From NCBI GenBank assembly GCA_029573495.1, contig JAKQEI010000195.1:1-64000 (forward strand): a stretch of DNA of 64,000 bases. The letters are read 5' to 3'. Source of the stretch: Bacteroidota bacterium (GTDB taxonomy: Bacteria > Bacteroidota > Bacteroidia > Flavobacteriales_F > PHOS-HE28). Every line of letters begins with the position of its first letter. Within the stretch, counting starts at the first letter, position 1. The notes below the pieces were generated by a model. It saw only the letters and a list, made by a program, of their open reading frames with translations, was not told the DNA's origin and did not search any database. This document shows, one piece after another, positions 48,001 to 58,241 of the stretch. The position numbers and the translations under genes were made by a program.

Positions 48001-49761
48001 TCAGCGCTTCTGTTCCAGCTTCTTACTGTTCTTCTCTTCACCAAGACCGCGCGGGCTGCCCACACGGGTCATGGCGCACCGGAAGCCGATGGTGGCGGTG
48101 CTCTGACGCTCGTCCAAATGACGGCGTGTGCTCGGGCTGGCCCAGTAGATCCGGTCGGCCCAGCTGGCTCCCTTGTACACACGGCTCCGGTCGTTGACTA
48201 GGCTGGTCTTACCCCAGTCGTACATCGCATTGCCCTCGAAATCGGGGTTCTCGAAGTAGATGCTGCTCTCCACATCACCGTCGCGGAAGTCGATGTTGTC
48301 ACTCTGGCGGTAGTTCCGGCGGTCGATGTTCTCCTCCACCGTCACATTACGCACCCGCACATCGCCTGGCTGGTCGCTCTGGTAATCGCTGATGCCACTC
48401 AACAGCTTCGGACAGATCTCCAGGTCCTTGCTCTTGATGTTGTCCACCATGTCCTGCACGCGCTGCATGGCGGCATCCTGCTTGCGGGTGTTATTGAACT
48501 CGATGGCCTGATCGATCGCGGTCAAGAGCTCATCGATGAGCGCGGCTTCCTCATCCGTGGCACGGCCCTGCATGATGGTCTGGAACTCGGTGAGGTAGTA
48601 CTTGATGCCGTCCACGTCGTACACCACGATGTCATGTTTGTCCTGGACTACGCCATCGCTGTTGAGCACTTTAGTCTTGAAGACGTTGCCACGGAAGGGG
48701 CGGAAGTCATCCTTGTCCTCCGGGCTGAGCGGACGATAAACGTCCATCACCCATTCGCTCACGTTGCCGGCCATGTTGTACAGACCATAGTCGTTCGGCC
48801 AGTAGCTGAACACCGGGGCCGTCACGTCCGCGTTGTCATTCAGGCTGCCGGCAACACCCATGTAATCACCGCGGCCGCGCATGAAGTTGCCACGGAAGTC
48901 TCCGTAGAACGCCCCGCCTTTCTTGCGGCTGTCGTAACGCACCCAGTGACCGTTCCAAGGATAGATGCGACGCTCCACCACGCGCTCGTCGACAGTGTTC
49001 CCCACCAGGCCGTAGGCAGCGTACTCCCATTCGGCCTCGGTCGGCAGCCGATAGCGGGGGAGCAGCACCCCGTCCTCCATGCGGATGTTCCGGGTGTCCT
49101 TGTTCGGGTTGAAATCCTGCACGCCATCCACCTTCTTGCCGCTTTCATACTGCCCGGCCAGGTACGCATCCGTGCTGAAGTGGTCCTCGTTGATCTGGTT
49201 CGGGTAGTGCTCGAAGAGACCTTCGCGGATGAGGATGATCTCGTTCACGCGATCCGTACGCCAGGCGCAATAGTCGTTCGCCTGCAGCCAGTTCACGCCC
49301 ACCACGGGATAGTCGCGGTAGGCCGGGTGACGGAGGTAGTACTCCACGTATGGCTCATTGAAGGCCAGCTTGCTGCGCCATACCAGGGTATCCGGGAGGG
49401 CCTTCTTGTAGATCTCGGGATAGTCGGCGGCGAACACCCGGTCCAGCCAGTAGAGGTACTCGAGCCAGTAGAAGTTGGTCACCTCCACCTCGTCCATATA
49501 GAAGGAGGATACCGTCACGGTGCGAGGGATCATGTCCCACTCGTGCCGCAGGTCATCGGTGACCCGGCCCATGGTGAACTGGCCCCCTTCCACGAGGATG
49601 AGGCCCGGTCCGGTCTCCTGGTCCGCGAACTCGGTCTTCTCGAACCCGCCGTTCTTGGAGTCGTTGTAATTCCAGCCTGTGGCGCCGCTCTTCTCGAACT
49701 GGCACCCGCTGAGCACGGCGGCAGCCACCGTGAGCAAGGCGATGTTCCTGGAATGGTTCAT
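48001..49761 (-). CDS. gldJ: Gliding motility/T9SS lipoprotein GldJ-like (FGE-sulfatase/SUMF1 fold)
   Basis: Lipobox LSGCQFEK; GGQFTMGRV...FYMDEVEVTNFYWLEYLYW...YPVVGVNWLQANDYCAWRTDRVNE...YRLPTEAEWEYAAYG...GNVSEWVMDVYR. Confidence 0.88.
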   Translation of the reverse strand: MNHSRNIALLTVAAAVLSGCQFEKSGATGWNYNDSKNGGFEKTEFADQETGPGLILVEGGQFTMGRVTDDLRHEWDMIPRTVTVSSFYMDEVEVTNFYWLEYLYWLDRVFAADYPEIYKKALPDTLVWRSKLAFNEPYVEYYLRHPAYRDYPVVGVNWLQANDYCAWRTDRVNEIILIREGLFEHYPNQINEDHFSTDAYLAGQYESGKKVDGVQDFNPNKDTRNIRMEDGVLLPRYRLPTEAEWEYAAYGLVGNTVDERVVERRIYPWNGHWVRYDSRKKGGAFYGDFRGNFMRGRGDYMGVAGSLNDNADVTAPVFSYWPNDYGLYNMAGNVSEWVMDVYRPLSPEDKDDFRPFRGNVFKTKVLNSDGVVQDKHDIVVYDVDGIKYYLTEFQTIMQGRATDEEAALIDELLTAIDQAIEFNNTRKQDAAMQRVQDMVDNIKSKDLEICPKLLSGISDYQSDQPGDVRVRNVTVEENIDRRNYRQSDNIDFRDGDVESSIYFENPDFEGNAMYDWGKTSLVNDRSRVYKGASWADRIYWASPSTRRHLDERQSTATIGFRCAMTRVGSPRGLGEEKNSKKLEQKR

Positions 49762-49800
49762 GGTTCTGTCTGGTTCCGTTCGGTCTGGGTTCCTTGCGAT

Positions 49801-50790
49801 CTAGAAGGTCGGGCACGCCACCACGCGGAAGCGGCGCTTCTTGGGCTTGCAGTTGAAGGTGAGCTGCATGCTGATCTCATGCGAGCCCGCCGTGGCCGTG
49901 GTCAGTTTCGAGGTGGTCACGTCGTAGCTGTATCCGAACTTGAATTTGTCCGCTTGGAAACCGATCAAGGCGATGAAGGCATCGCGGGTACGATACCAGA
50001 CTCCGGCGGTGATCGGGCCATGGTCCACGTACAGACCAAGGTTCAACTGACGGAACGCGGCTTGTTGCTGGTATAGTACGTTCGGGGAGATGCGGGTGCG
50101 AGCCTCACCATACTTCCCCTTCATGCCGATGGGGATGGCGGCACCGGCGTGACCGGTCAATTTCATGGGCAGCTTGCTCGTGCCCACGATGAGGGATTCG
50201 TTCGGTTCGGTCAAGTGGTGCGCTGCGAAGCCAACGAAGAACACGTCGCTATAGCCCAGTACACCAGCACTGAAATCGGCGTTCCCGACGCTACCACCAC
50301 GAGGCACATCGTTCGTCTGGTAGATGAAACCCCGGCGTGGGTCGATCTGATCGCCGAAGGTGAGCTTGCTCCAGTCCAGCGATTTCTGGAAGTAGGTGGC
50401 TTGGAATCCCACCTTCATCGAAAATTTCCGGGAAATGGCCTGCTGATAGCTGTAGATGCCGCTCACCGTGGTGGTGTTCAGGGTGCCTTTTCCCGCCTGG
50501 TCATGGGTCACCAGCAAGCCGAGACCCCCGTTCAAGCCATCCACGTGCTGGTCATAGCTCGCACTGGTGGTGACGAAGGTGCCCGTGAGCGCCGGCCACT
50601 GATTGCGGTAGTTCAACACCACGCGTGGACACCTCGCGGTGCCTGCGAACGCGGGGTTCAGGTAAAGGGGATTGGCGTAGAACTGTGTGAACTGTGGGTC
50701 TTGGGCCGAAGCCTGCAGAGCCGCGATCACGATCAGTGCACACCCAAGGGCCGCACGCCTAACGGTCCATTCCATCATGCTCGTTATCAT
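49801..50790 (-). CDS. PorP/SprF family T9SS membrane protein
   Basis: DPQFTQFYANPLYLNPAFAGTARCPRVVLNYRNQWPAL...; start may be an ATG slightly inside the ORF. Confidence 0.92.
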   Translation of the reverse strand: MITSMMEWTVRRAALGCALIVIAALQASAQDPQFTQFYANPLYLNPAFAGTARCPRVVLNYRNQWPALTGTFVTTSASYDQHVDGLNGGLGLLVTHDQAGKGTLNTTTVSGIYSYQQAISRKFSMKVGFQATYFQKSLDWSKLTFGDQIDPRRGFIYQTNDVPRGGSVGNADFSAGVLGYSDVFFVGFAAHHLTEPNESLIVGTSKLPMKLTGHAGAAIPIGMKGKYGEARTRISPNVLYQQQAAFRQLNLGLYVDHGPITAGVWYRTRDAFIALIGFQADKFKFGYSYDVTTSKLTTATAGSHEISMQLTFNCKPKKRRFRVVACPTF

Positions 50791-50955
50791 CGAGGCCTAG
50801 CGGCCAAGCGCCAAGTATACGAAGCAGTTCCAGTTACGGTTCCCCCACCCCCCGCAATAACCTGATGCACTTGCCGTTGGTGGGTGGTCCGGGAACGCAA
50901 GGGTCGAAGGTATAACTTTCGGTCCGATCTGTTGAAAACCTGTTCATCACTGTTC

Positions 50956-53900
50956 ATGAAGCGCCTTCACGCCCTCGTCCTGATCCTCGCTTGTGGCGGG
51001 GCGACGACCGCCATTGCTCAGCTGCCGGAAAGGCGCGTCGTTCCTTGGACGGCCACCACGAAAAGCAACGTGGACCCGGCCTCGACCAAAGGCGTGGTCA
51101 CCCCCCCGATCCCGGAGTCCGTGAAGGAGGACCCCGCTCTCATGTCGGGGGATGTGTATCTGGACATGGGTAGAGGCGGGATCCCCTTATGGACACCGGC
51201 CGTGACCATTCCTCAGGGCTCCGCTTCGTTCAAAGTGGCACTAGAGGATGCCGTTTGGGAGCCCGTTCCAGAGGCCTTGTTGAAGCGCTATCCATTGTTG
51301 GAGAAAGTGGGGGAGTCCCCCGTTATCCGGACCCAGGTCGCGACCCAACGAAAGGAGACCGTTGCCTCGGTGGTGGTTGAACCCTTCAAACGGAACAGCA
51401 CCACCGGCCGGATCGAACGCCTGCTGGAAGCCCGGCTCAGGTATTTCGATGTGGTTCCGGCAGGGCCGGTCCAGCGGAAGAGCTACCCACCCAGTTCCAA
51501 GCTGGCCAGTGGTAGTTGGTACCGCATGAGCGTGCCGGATGATGGCGTTTACAAGGTGACCTATCAGACCTTGGTGCAACTCGGGGTCGATGTCGGCAAC
51601 CTGGGCTCGGACCGGATCAACGTCTATGGCAACCATACCGGGATGCTCCCCTTCCAGAACAGCGAACTCCCGGCCACCGATCTACGCGCCAATGCCATCG
51701 AGGTGGTCGACGGTGGGGACGGTGTCTTCGGTCCGGGTGATCATCTGCTCTTCTATGCCAGTGGTCCACAGCGTTGGTCCACGGGAGGGAAGGGATTCGT
51801 GCACACCAAGAACGTCTATTGCGACAGCGCCCATTACTTCATCGGTATCGATGTTGAGCCTGCGGTCCGTGTGGGCCCGGCTTCGCAATCCACCGATGGT
51901 CCCAACCAGCTGGTCACCTCCTTCAATGAGCGCGCTTTCATCGAACGGGACCTCATCAATCTCCTGAAGAGCGGGCGTACATGGTTCGGCGAGGTCTTCG
52001 ATCAAACGCTTTCGTATCCCTACGCCTTCAGCGTGCCGGGCATCATTCTGACCGACTCGGCCTTTGTCCGGGTGGCGGGCGCGGCCCGCACCATCGGTAC
52101 CGGGAATTCGAGCACCTTCGACCTGAACATTCCCGGCCAGTTCACTGCCAATTTCCCGGTCAATGGGGTGCCCGAGAATTACACGAGCGTCTATGGTCAA
52201 CTCTTCGACCGCACCTATGGTTTCCTCCCGACCAGTGGCAGCCTTTCGGTCACCATGACCTTCAACAAGTTCAATCCGGTCACTTCCGTGGCCTGGATGG
52301 ACTTCCTTGAACTGAACTGCCGCCGGCAACTGCGGCAGTTCAGCGACCAACAGTCCTTCCGCGACCTCCGGTCAGTGGGCCCAGGGGCCATTTCGGAGTT
52401 CGTGTTGGAGCAGGCACAGAACGTACATCGGATCTGGGAGATCACCGATCCGGCCCAAGTCCGCGTAGTGCAGACCACTGCGGACGGCAATAACCTGCGA
52501 TTCACCGTGGCCACCGACAGCCTCCGCCAGTTCATCGCCTTCCGGAACAGCGGCTACCCGGAACCCACGCCTATCGGGCGCGTGGAGAACCAGAACCTGC
52601 ATGCGACCCCGGTAGGCATCGATCTGACCATCATCTGCCCACCACAGTTCCAGGGCGCTGCGAGCATGTTGGCGGAACGTCGGATGGGCGAAGGGCTCGA
52701 TGTCATCATCGTCAGCCCGCAGCAGGTATACAACGAGTTCTCCAGCGGCTCCCGCGATGGCACGGCCATCAAACGGTACATGCGCATGCAATACGACCGT
52801 GCGAGCACGCCGGAGGAGCTGCCGCGTTACCTGCTCTTGTTCGGGGATGGATCCTACAACAACGTTTCACTTGCTGAAAGCAACCAGAACTGGATCCCCA
52901 GTTACCAGACGGTGAACGTGCTCGACCCCGCCCGTTCCTATGGCACCGATGATTACTACGGCTTCCTCGACGAGAACGAGGGTGAGCGCACGAGCGACCT
53001 GGTGGACATCGGTATCGGACGATTGCCGGTGAGTTCGGTGGAACAGGCCCAGCAGGCGGTGGCCAAACTGTTGCGCTACGATGCCACGCGCACCCTGAGC
53101 TTCGTTGGCAGCAGCTGTAGCGCGAACGGGGATGGAGGTTTGCCGGACTGGCGCACACATGTCCTGTTCGCCTCGGACGATCAGAACGGCGAGTCGTTCG
53201 AGAACACGATCCATCTGGGACAGAGCGAGACGCTGGCCCAACGGGTCGTGAATGAGCATCCTTACCTCAACGTGGACAAGGTGTACCTGGATGCCTATCA
53301 GCAGATCTCCACACCTGGAGGCGCCCGCTATCCGCAAGCCGCCACCGATCTGGAGGATGCCGTGGAGAACGGCCTGCTCCTGGTGAACTACATCGGCCAT
53401 GGTGGCGAGGTGGGCTGGGCGCATGAGCGCTTCCTGGACAATACCACCATCCTCGGCTGGACCAATGGGGACCGTCTACCGCTCTTCATGACCGCCACCT
53501 GCGAATTCACGCGCTGGGACGACCCATCACGCACCTCGGCCGGCGAGTACGTCTTCCTCAATCCGAACGGTGGCGGTATCGGGTTGATGACCACCTCCAG
53601 GCTGGCCTATTCCCTGCAGAACTTCAACCTGGGCAGTAAGTTCTATGATCACGTGTTCCGGCGGGTGGATGAGTTGGGACGCGATGAGCGGCTCGGGGAT
53701 ATCTACCGCCAGACCAAGCGTTCCATCGCCACCGCGGATCCGAACTCGTTCAATCACATGAACTTCTGCCTGCTGGGTGATCCGAGCCTGCGCCTGGCAC
53801 TGCCTCGGAACAGCCTCAGCATCACCTCCATCACCGATACGCTGGGGACTCCGGTGGATACCTTGAAGGCCCTGTCCACCGTCCGTATCAGTGGTTTCGT

Positions 53901-54882
53901 GGACGACGGGTCCGGGCAGCCGATGCAAGACTTCAACGGGGTCGTGGTTCCGATCGTCTATGACAAGTCCCAGCAGCAGTTCACCCTGGCCAACGATGGA
54001 GGCAATCCCTTCCCCTACCAACTTCGGAAGAACGTCATGTACCGGGGTCGTGCGACCGTGACCAACGGCCAGTTCAGTTTCACCTTCGTCGTTCCGAGGG
54101 ATATCAACTACCAAGTGGGATCGGGACGGGTCAGCTGCTACGCGGAGAACGCCACCACCAACGCATGTGGCTTCACCAATGATCCCCTCGTCGGTGGTAC
54201 GGCGACCGATGTCGCGGCCGATGGGTCGGGTCCGCAGGTGGACCTCTACATGAACGACGACAACTTCGTGAGCGGTGGCATCACGGACGAGAATCCCCTG
54301 ATCTTCGCCAAGCTGTTCGATGAGAATGGGATCAACACCGTCGGTTCGAGCATCGGGCATGACCTGCTCGCCGTGCTGGACGAGAGCACCGATCAGGCCA
54401 TTGTCCTGAACGACCTGTATCAGGCGGATATGGACACCTACAAGAGCGGTGAGGTGCGCTATCGCCTGAGCGAGCTTGCGGAGGGAGGGCACACGATCCG
54501 ACTGAAGGCGTGGGATACCTTCAACAACTCCTCCGAGGCCACCACGGATTTCGTGGTCGCTTCCTCCGAGGGGCTGGCGCTGGACCATGTGCTGAACTAT
54601 CCGAACCCGTTCACCACCTATACGGAGTTCTTCTTCGAGCACAACCGCCCCTGCACCAATCTGGAGGTACAGGTGCAGGTGTTCACCGTGAGCGGCCGTT
54701 TGGTGAAGACCCTGAGCCGGCAGCTGGCCTGCGAAGGCTATCGGAGCGAGGGGCTTGCTTGGAACGGCCTGGACGACTACGGCGACAAGTTGGGCCGTGG
54801 CGTGTACGTGTACCGGCTCAACGTGACCACACCGGATGGGGAGCGGGCGGAGAAGTTCGAGAAGCTGGTGATCCTACGCTGA
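50956..54882 (+). CDS. porU: Type IX secretion system sortase PorU
   Basis: C25 fold: LLFGDGSYNN, LLVNYIGHGGEVGWAHERFL, LFMTATCEFTRWDDP, LLGDPSLRL; C-terminal VLNYPNPFTTYTEFFFEHN...RGVYVYRLNV. Confidence 0.92.
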   Translation: MKRLHALVLILACGGATTAIAQLPERRVVPWTATTKSNVDPASTKGVVTPPIPESVKEDPALMSGDVYLDMGRGGIPLWTPAVTIPQGSASFKVALEDAVWEPVPEALLKRYPLLEKVGESPVIRTQVATQRKETVASVVVEPFKRNSTTGRIERLLEARLRYFDVVPAGPVQRKSYPPSSKLASGSWYRMSVPDDGVYKVTYQTLVQLGVDVGNLGSDRINVYGNHTGMLPFQNSELPATDLRANAIEVVDGGDGVFGPGDHLLFYASGPQRWSTGGKGFVHTKNVYCDSAHYFIGIDVEPAVRVGPASQSTDGPNQLVTSFNERAFIERDLINLLKSGRTWFGEVFDQTLSYPYAFSVPGIILTDSAFVRVAGAARTIGTGNSSTFDLNIPGQFTANFPVNGVPENYTSVYGQLFDRTYGFLPTSGSLSVTMTFNKFNPVTSVAWMDFLELNCRRQLRQFSDQQSFRDLRSVGPGAISEFVLEQAQNVHRIWEITDPAQVRVVQTTADGNNLRFTVATDSLRQFIAFRNSGYPEPTPIGRVENQNLHATPVGIDLTIICPPQFQGAASMLAERRMGEGLDVIIVSPQQVYNEFSSGSRDGTAIKRYMRMQYDRASTPEELPRYLLLFGDGSYNNVSLAESNQNWIPSYQTVNVLDPARSYGTDDYYGFLDENEGERTSDLVDIGIGRLPVSSVEQAQQAVAKLLRYDATRTLSFVGSSCSANGDGGLPDWRTHVLFASDDQNGESFENTIHLGQSETLAQRVVNEHPYLNVDKVYLDAYQQISTPGGARYPQAATDLEDAVENGLLLVNYIGHGGEVGWAHERFLDNTTILGWTNGDRLPLFMTATCEFTRWDDPSRTSAGEYVFLNPNGGGIGLMTTSRLAYSLQNFNLGSKFYDHVFRRVDELGRDERLGDIYRQTKRSIATADPNSFNHMNFCLLGDPSLRLALPRNSLSITSITDTLGTPVDTLKALSTVRISGFVDDGSGQPMQDFNGVVVPIVYDKSQQQFTLANDGGNPFPYQLRKNVMYRGRATVTNGQFSFTFVVPRDINYQVGSGRVSCYAENATTNACGFTNDPLVGGTATDVAADGSGPQVDLYMNDDNFVSGGITDENPLIFAKLFDENGINTVGSSIGHDLLAVLDESTDQAIVLNDLYQADMDTYKSGEVRYRLSELAEGGHTIRLKAWDTFNNSSEATTDFVVASSEGLALDHVLNYPNPFTTYTEFFFEHNRPCTNLEVQVQVFTVSGRLVKTLSRQLACEGYRSEGLAWNGLDDYGDKLGRGVYVYRLNVTTPDGERAEKFEKLVILR

Positions 54883-54907
54883 CACAATAAACCCCTGGGG
54901 TGCAGCG

Positions 54908-54915
54908 TATATTTG
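54908..54915 (+). promoter_or_regulatory. -7 promoter-like element TATATTTG upstream of porV
   Basis: Exact TAnnTTTG match, 26 nt upstream of the ATG at 54942. Confidence 0.6.
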
Positions 54916-54941
54916 CCGTCCTTTTTCCGAATCACCCGCGT

Positions 54942-56243
54942 ATGACCTTCCTCCGGCCCATTTCCGCCGTCACTGTCGTCACCGCATTGGGTCTTTTGCC
55001 GGGGTCGGTCTTCGCCCAGCCCTGTGATCCTCAGTTCCGCGCTTCCGGGCAGCAGTGCAACGACCAACTGAACACGATCACCACGGCAGTCCCTTTCCTG
55101 CTCATCAGCCCTGATTCCAGGGCTGGCGGCATGGGCGATGCCGGCGTGGCGATCTCGCCGGATGCCAACGCCATCCATTGGAACCCGTCGAAACTGGCGT
55201 TCGCGGAGAACGATGGTGAGTTCAGCATGAGCTACAGCCCTTGGCTGCGCAACCTGGTGCCCGACATGAGCCTGGCCTACCTGGCCGGGTACAAGCGATT
55301 GAGCAACAAGCGCAGCGCGATCGGCGGCTCCTTGCGCTACTTCAATCTCGGGAGCATCCTGTTCACCGATGTCAACGGGTCCACCATCCGTGACTTCAAG
55401 CCGGCCGAGTTCGCCGTGGACCTGGCCTTCGCCCAGAAGTTCAGCGATCGGTTCTCCGGGGGCATCGCCATCCGGTACATCAACAGCAACCTCACCGGTG
55501 GGATCAGCGTCCAGGGGGCCAATTCCAAGGCGGGTCAATCAGTGGCTGCTGACGTGTCCTTCTTCTACATGAACGACCAGGCGCAGATGGGTGACAAGGA
55601 CGCCACCTTCGCTTTCGGCGTGAACGTCTCGAACATCGGGGCGAAGATGTCCTATACGGAGACCGCCGCACAGAACTTCATCCCCATCAATCTCCGACTC
55701 GGCCCCTCCATCAAGCTCGAGCTCGACCAGTATAACAGCATCGCGTTCAATATGGACGTGAACAAGCTGCTGGTGCCGACCCCGCCGGTGTACCTGCTTG
55801 ATGAGAACGGTGCACTGATCATCGATCCCGTCACCGGCAACTACCAGGTGGCGAGCGGCCGGGACCCGGACGTGGGGGTGATGAGCGGCATCCTGGGTTC
55901 CTTCACCGATGCACCTGGGAACGTGGGTTATGATGACAATGGCAAGCCTTACGTGGAGAGCGGCAGCCGCCTGCGCGAGGAGTTACGTGAGATCAACCTG
56001 GCCGGTGGTTTCGAGTACTGGTACGCCGAGCAGTTCGCCTTCCGCACGGGTTACTTCTGGGAGCATTACACCAAGGGCAACCGCAAGTACTTCACGTTGG
56101 GCGCCGGGGTCAAGTACAGCATCTTCACCCTTGACCTCAGCTACCTGATCGCGAACACCCAACGGAGCCCGCTGGCCAATACCCTGCGGTTCACCTTGGG
56201 CTTCAAGTTCGACAAGGCCAAGAAGAAGCCGGAGTCCAATTGA
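54942..56243 (+). CDS. porV: Type IX secretion system outer-membrane protein PorV
   Basis: LLISPDSRAGGMGDAGVAISPDANAIHWNPSKLAFAEND; directly after porU. Confidence 0.93.
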   Translation: MTFLRPISAVTVVTALGLLPGSVFAQPCDPQFRASGQQCNDQLNTITTAVPFLLISPDSRAGGMGDAGVAISPDANAIHWNPSKLAFAENDGEFSMSYSPWLRNLVPDMSLAYLAGYKRLSNKRSAIGGSLRYFNLGSILFTDVNGSTIRDFKPAEFAVDLAFAQKFSDRFSGGIAIRYINSNLTGGISVQGANSKAGQSVAADVSFFYMNDQAQMGDKDATFAFGVNVSNIGAKMSYTETAAQNFIPINLRLGPSIKLELDQYNSIAFNMDVNKLLVPTPPVYLLDENGALIIDPVTGNYQVASGRDPDVGVMSGILGSFTDAPGNVGYDDNGKPYVESGSRLREELREINLAGGFEYWYAEQFAFRTGYFWEHYTKGNRKYFTLGAGVKYSIFTLDLSYLIANTQRSPLANTLRFTLGFKFDKAKKKPESN

Positions 56244-56719
56244 TGTTCCGGGTCGGCTTCGGTTTCGACGTCCACCAGCTGGTGGAAGGCCGTGAATTCT
56301 GGCTCGGTGGCGTTCTGGTCCCACATCATGTCGGTGCCCTCGGTCACTCCGATGCCGATGTGCTGTTGCATGCGCTCTGCGATGCCCTGCTCGGCGCCGC
56401 CGGTCTCGGGGATATCGGCAGGCATTTCCCGGATACCGATGACCGGTGGAAGGGCGCTGATAGCAAGTTGCTTCTGAAGCAGGTGGTGCGTTTGCTCGGG
56501 GAGAAGGGCTGGCAGGTCGGCAACGTGGACTGCACGCTGATCCTGGAAAAGCCGCGTATCATGCTCCACGTACCTGCTATGCGCGCCATCATCGCCCCCA
56601 TCCTGGGAGTGGCCGAGGATGCGGTGAGCATCAAGGCCACCACGAACGAGAAGCTGGGCTACGTGGGGCGCCAGGAGGGAGTGGCCGCGCATGCGGTGGC
56701 CCTCATCCAGAAGGCCTAA
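56240..56719 (+). CDS. ispF: 2-C-methyl-D-erythritol 2,4-cyclodiphosphate synthase
   Basis: RVGFGFDVHQLVEGREFWLGGV, GHSDADVLLHALCDALLGAAGLGDIGRHFPDTD, TTNEKLGYVGRQEGVAAHAV. Confidence 0.95.
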   Translation: MMFRVGFGFDVHQLVEGREFWLGGVLVPHHVGALGHSDADVLLHALCDALLGAAGLGDIGRHFPDTDDRWKGADSKLLLKQVVRLLGEKGWQVGNVDCTLILEKPRIMLHVPAMRAIIAPILGVAEDAVSIKATTNEKLGYVGRQEGVAAHAVALIQKA

Positions 56720-57366
56720 TCGTCCCCGTCGTCGGCGGGCGCCGCGGAGAAGGAGGCATACCCCTGCTCGTCCTCGAAGTAGAACACCTTCAATTCAGCC
56801 GTGTCCTTGAGCAGGTCGATCTTGCCGATCTCCACGCGCGAGGTCTTCACGCCCAGTCGTTGGTGCAGGTCCTCGTAGAGGGCCACCCGGTTCTCCGGCT
56901 TGATCAGATCGATGCGCTCGTAGATCAGGAACTTGACGGCCTCGTGACGCGTGAGCCAGACATGTTCCAGTGCGTAGGTCATGAGCAGGATCATGCCATC
57001 GGTGAAGAGCAGTTCGGCCAGGCTCACCTTCTTGCTCGCAAGGGCATTGATCACCGCCACACTGATCGTGGCGAAGAGGTAGGTCATGTCCTTGATGCTG
57101 ATCTGCTCGGTCCGGTAGCGCAGCACACCGAAGATGGCGAAGAGGCCGAAGGCGAAGCCGATGCTCAGCTTCACGCTGTTGAGCAGCACGCACAGGAAGA
57201 AGATGAGCGTGTTGAAGAGGAAGTAGGTGAAGAGGTAGTCCTTCTTGCGGTGGATGGGGTAGTAGATCAGCCGGATCAGCACGAACAGAACGATCGTGTT
57301 GATGTTGAACTTGAACAGGAGCTCCCACATGTCGGCGTGGATGAGCGGCATTCCGAAGATCTTCAT
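56716..57366 (-). CDS. DUF4956-like membrane protein
   Basis: Several TM helices; SIGFAFGLFAIFGVLRYRTEQISIKDMTYLFATISVAVINALAS. Confidence 0.85.
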   Translation of the reverse strand: MKIFGMPLIHADMWELLFKFNINTIVLFVLIRLIYYPIHRKKDYLFTYFLFNTLIFFLCVLLNSVKLSIGFAFGLFAIFGVLRYRTEQISIKDMTYLFATISVAVINALASKKVSLAELLFTDGMILLMTYALEHVWLTRHEAVKFLIYERIDLIKPENRVALYEDLHQRLGVKTSRVEIGKIDLLKDTAELKVFYFEDEQGYASFSAAPADDGDD

Positions 57367-57382
57367 GGTGCGATGATAGGGC

Positions 57383-58135
57383 TTAGGCGGCCTGGCGGAT
57401 CCGGTCCAGTTTGAGCAGCACGGCCTTGAACGCGTTGTGCTTGACCCGTTTCCCCAATAGCAGCAGGCCTACACAATACTTGCTCATGCCCGAGGAGGCG
57501 AATATGCGTTCACGCATGATCCTGACGAAAGGGGAGGTGCGATCGGCGCGTTCCTGCTTCAGTTCCGCGATCACGATCCCACCCAGACGACGGTCCTCGC
57601 CAGCGCTGCTGTACCGCAGGTCGATGTCCATGGTGAGCCGCTCCGGGCTGGTCCGGTTCACGAAGGTGTAGCGGGTGAAGTGGTTCCAAAGCGTGGCCTG
57701 GAGCGGTGCGTCGCTCTGGCTGGCCTGGGCCACGAAGGCCTGTTGCTCAGGGGTCAATTCCTCCGGGATCGCCTCCACCCGCATCCGTTTCTTGTCCGTT
57801 CGGCCCCGACCGGTCTTCCGTTTCACCTCCAGGAAGACAAGGTCGCTACCGATGTATTCGCGAAAGCGCACCTTGCTCCGGAAGGTCCTCCGGTTGTGGT
57901 GCGCATAATAGTCGCGCAGGTCGGGTGTGTCGAAGTAGAGGCTGCGGTACGGGGTGCCACGCTTGCCGTCCACTTCCAACAACCGGTAGTGTGGCAGCAT
58001 GGCCTCGAGCACCTCGGCAAGTCTTCCCTCCCCGAAAACGTACTTGGTATCCACACGGTCCTGCAACTTCACCCCGTCCATTTCCTCCAAGGAAATGGGT
58101 TCGAAGCGTTCGAGGAGCGTTGCGGGGGTGGTCAT
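57383..58135 (-). CDS. VTC-domain (polyphosphate polymerase-like) protein
   Basis: LQDRVDTKYVF, YRSLYFDTPDLRDYYAHHNRRTFRSKVRFREYIGSDLVFLEVKRKTGRGRTDKKR, MSKYCVGLLLLG. Confidence 0.87.
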   Translation of the reverse strand: MTTPATLLERFEPISLEEMDGVKLQDRVDTKYVFGEGRLAEVLEAMLPHYRLLEVDGKRGTPYRSLYFDTPDLRDYYAHHNRRTFRSKVRFREYIGSDLVFLEVKRKTGRGRTDKKRMRVEAIPEELTPEQQAFVAQASQSDAPLQATLWNHFTRYTFVNRTSPERLTMDIDLRYSSAGEDRRLGGIVIAELKQERADRTSPFVRIMRERIFASSGMSKYCVGLLLLGKRVKHNAFKAVLLKLDRIRQAA

Positions 58136-58241
58136 GGCCGAAAGCAGCCGCCAAACTTAAGGATACCGGGGTCGGCGGGAGGCCATGGGCATCCGAAGAG
58201 GCTGGGCGCCACGTTATTTTTAGCCCCCTTTACCACGACCC

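Noticed and set aside
48634-50076. 480-aa plus-strand ORF
   Set aside because: Antisense to gldJ and porP/sprF; no recognisable motifs.
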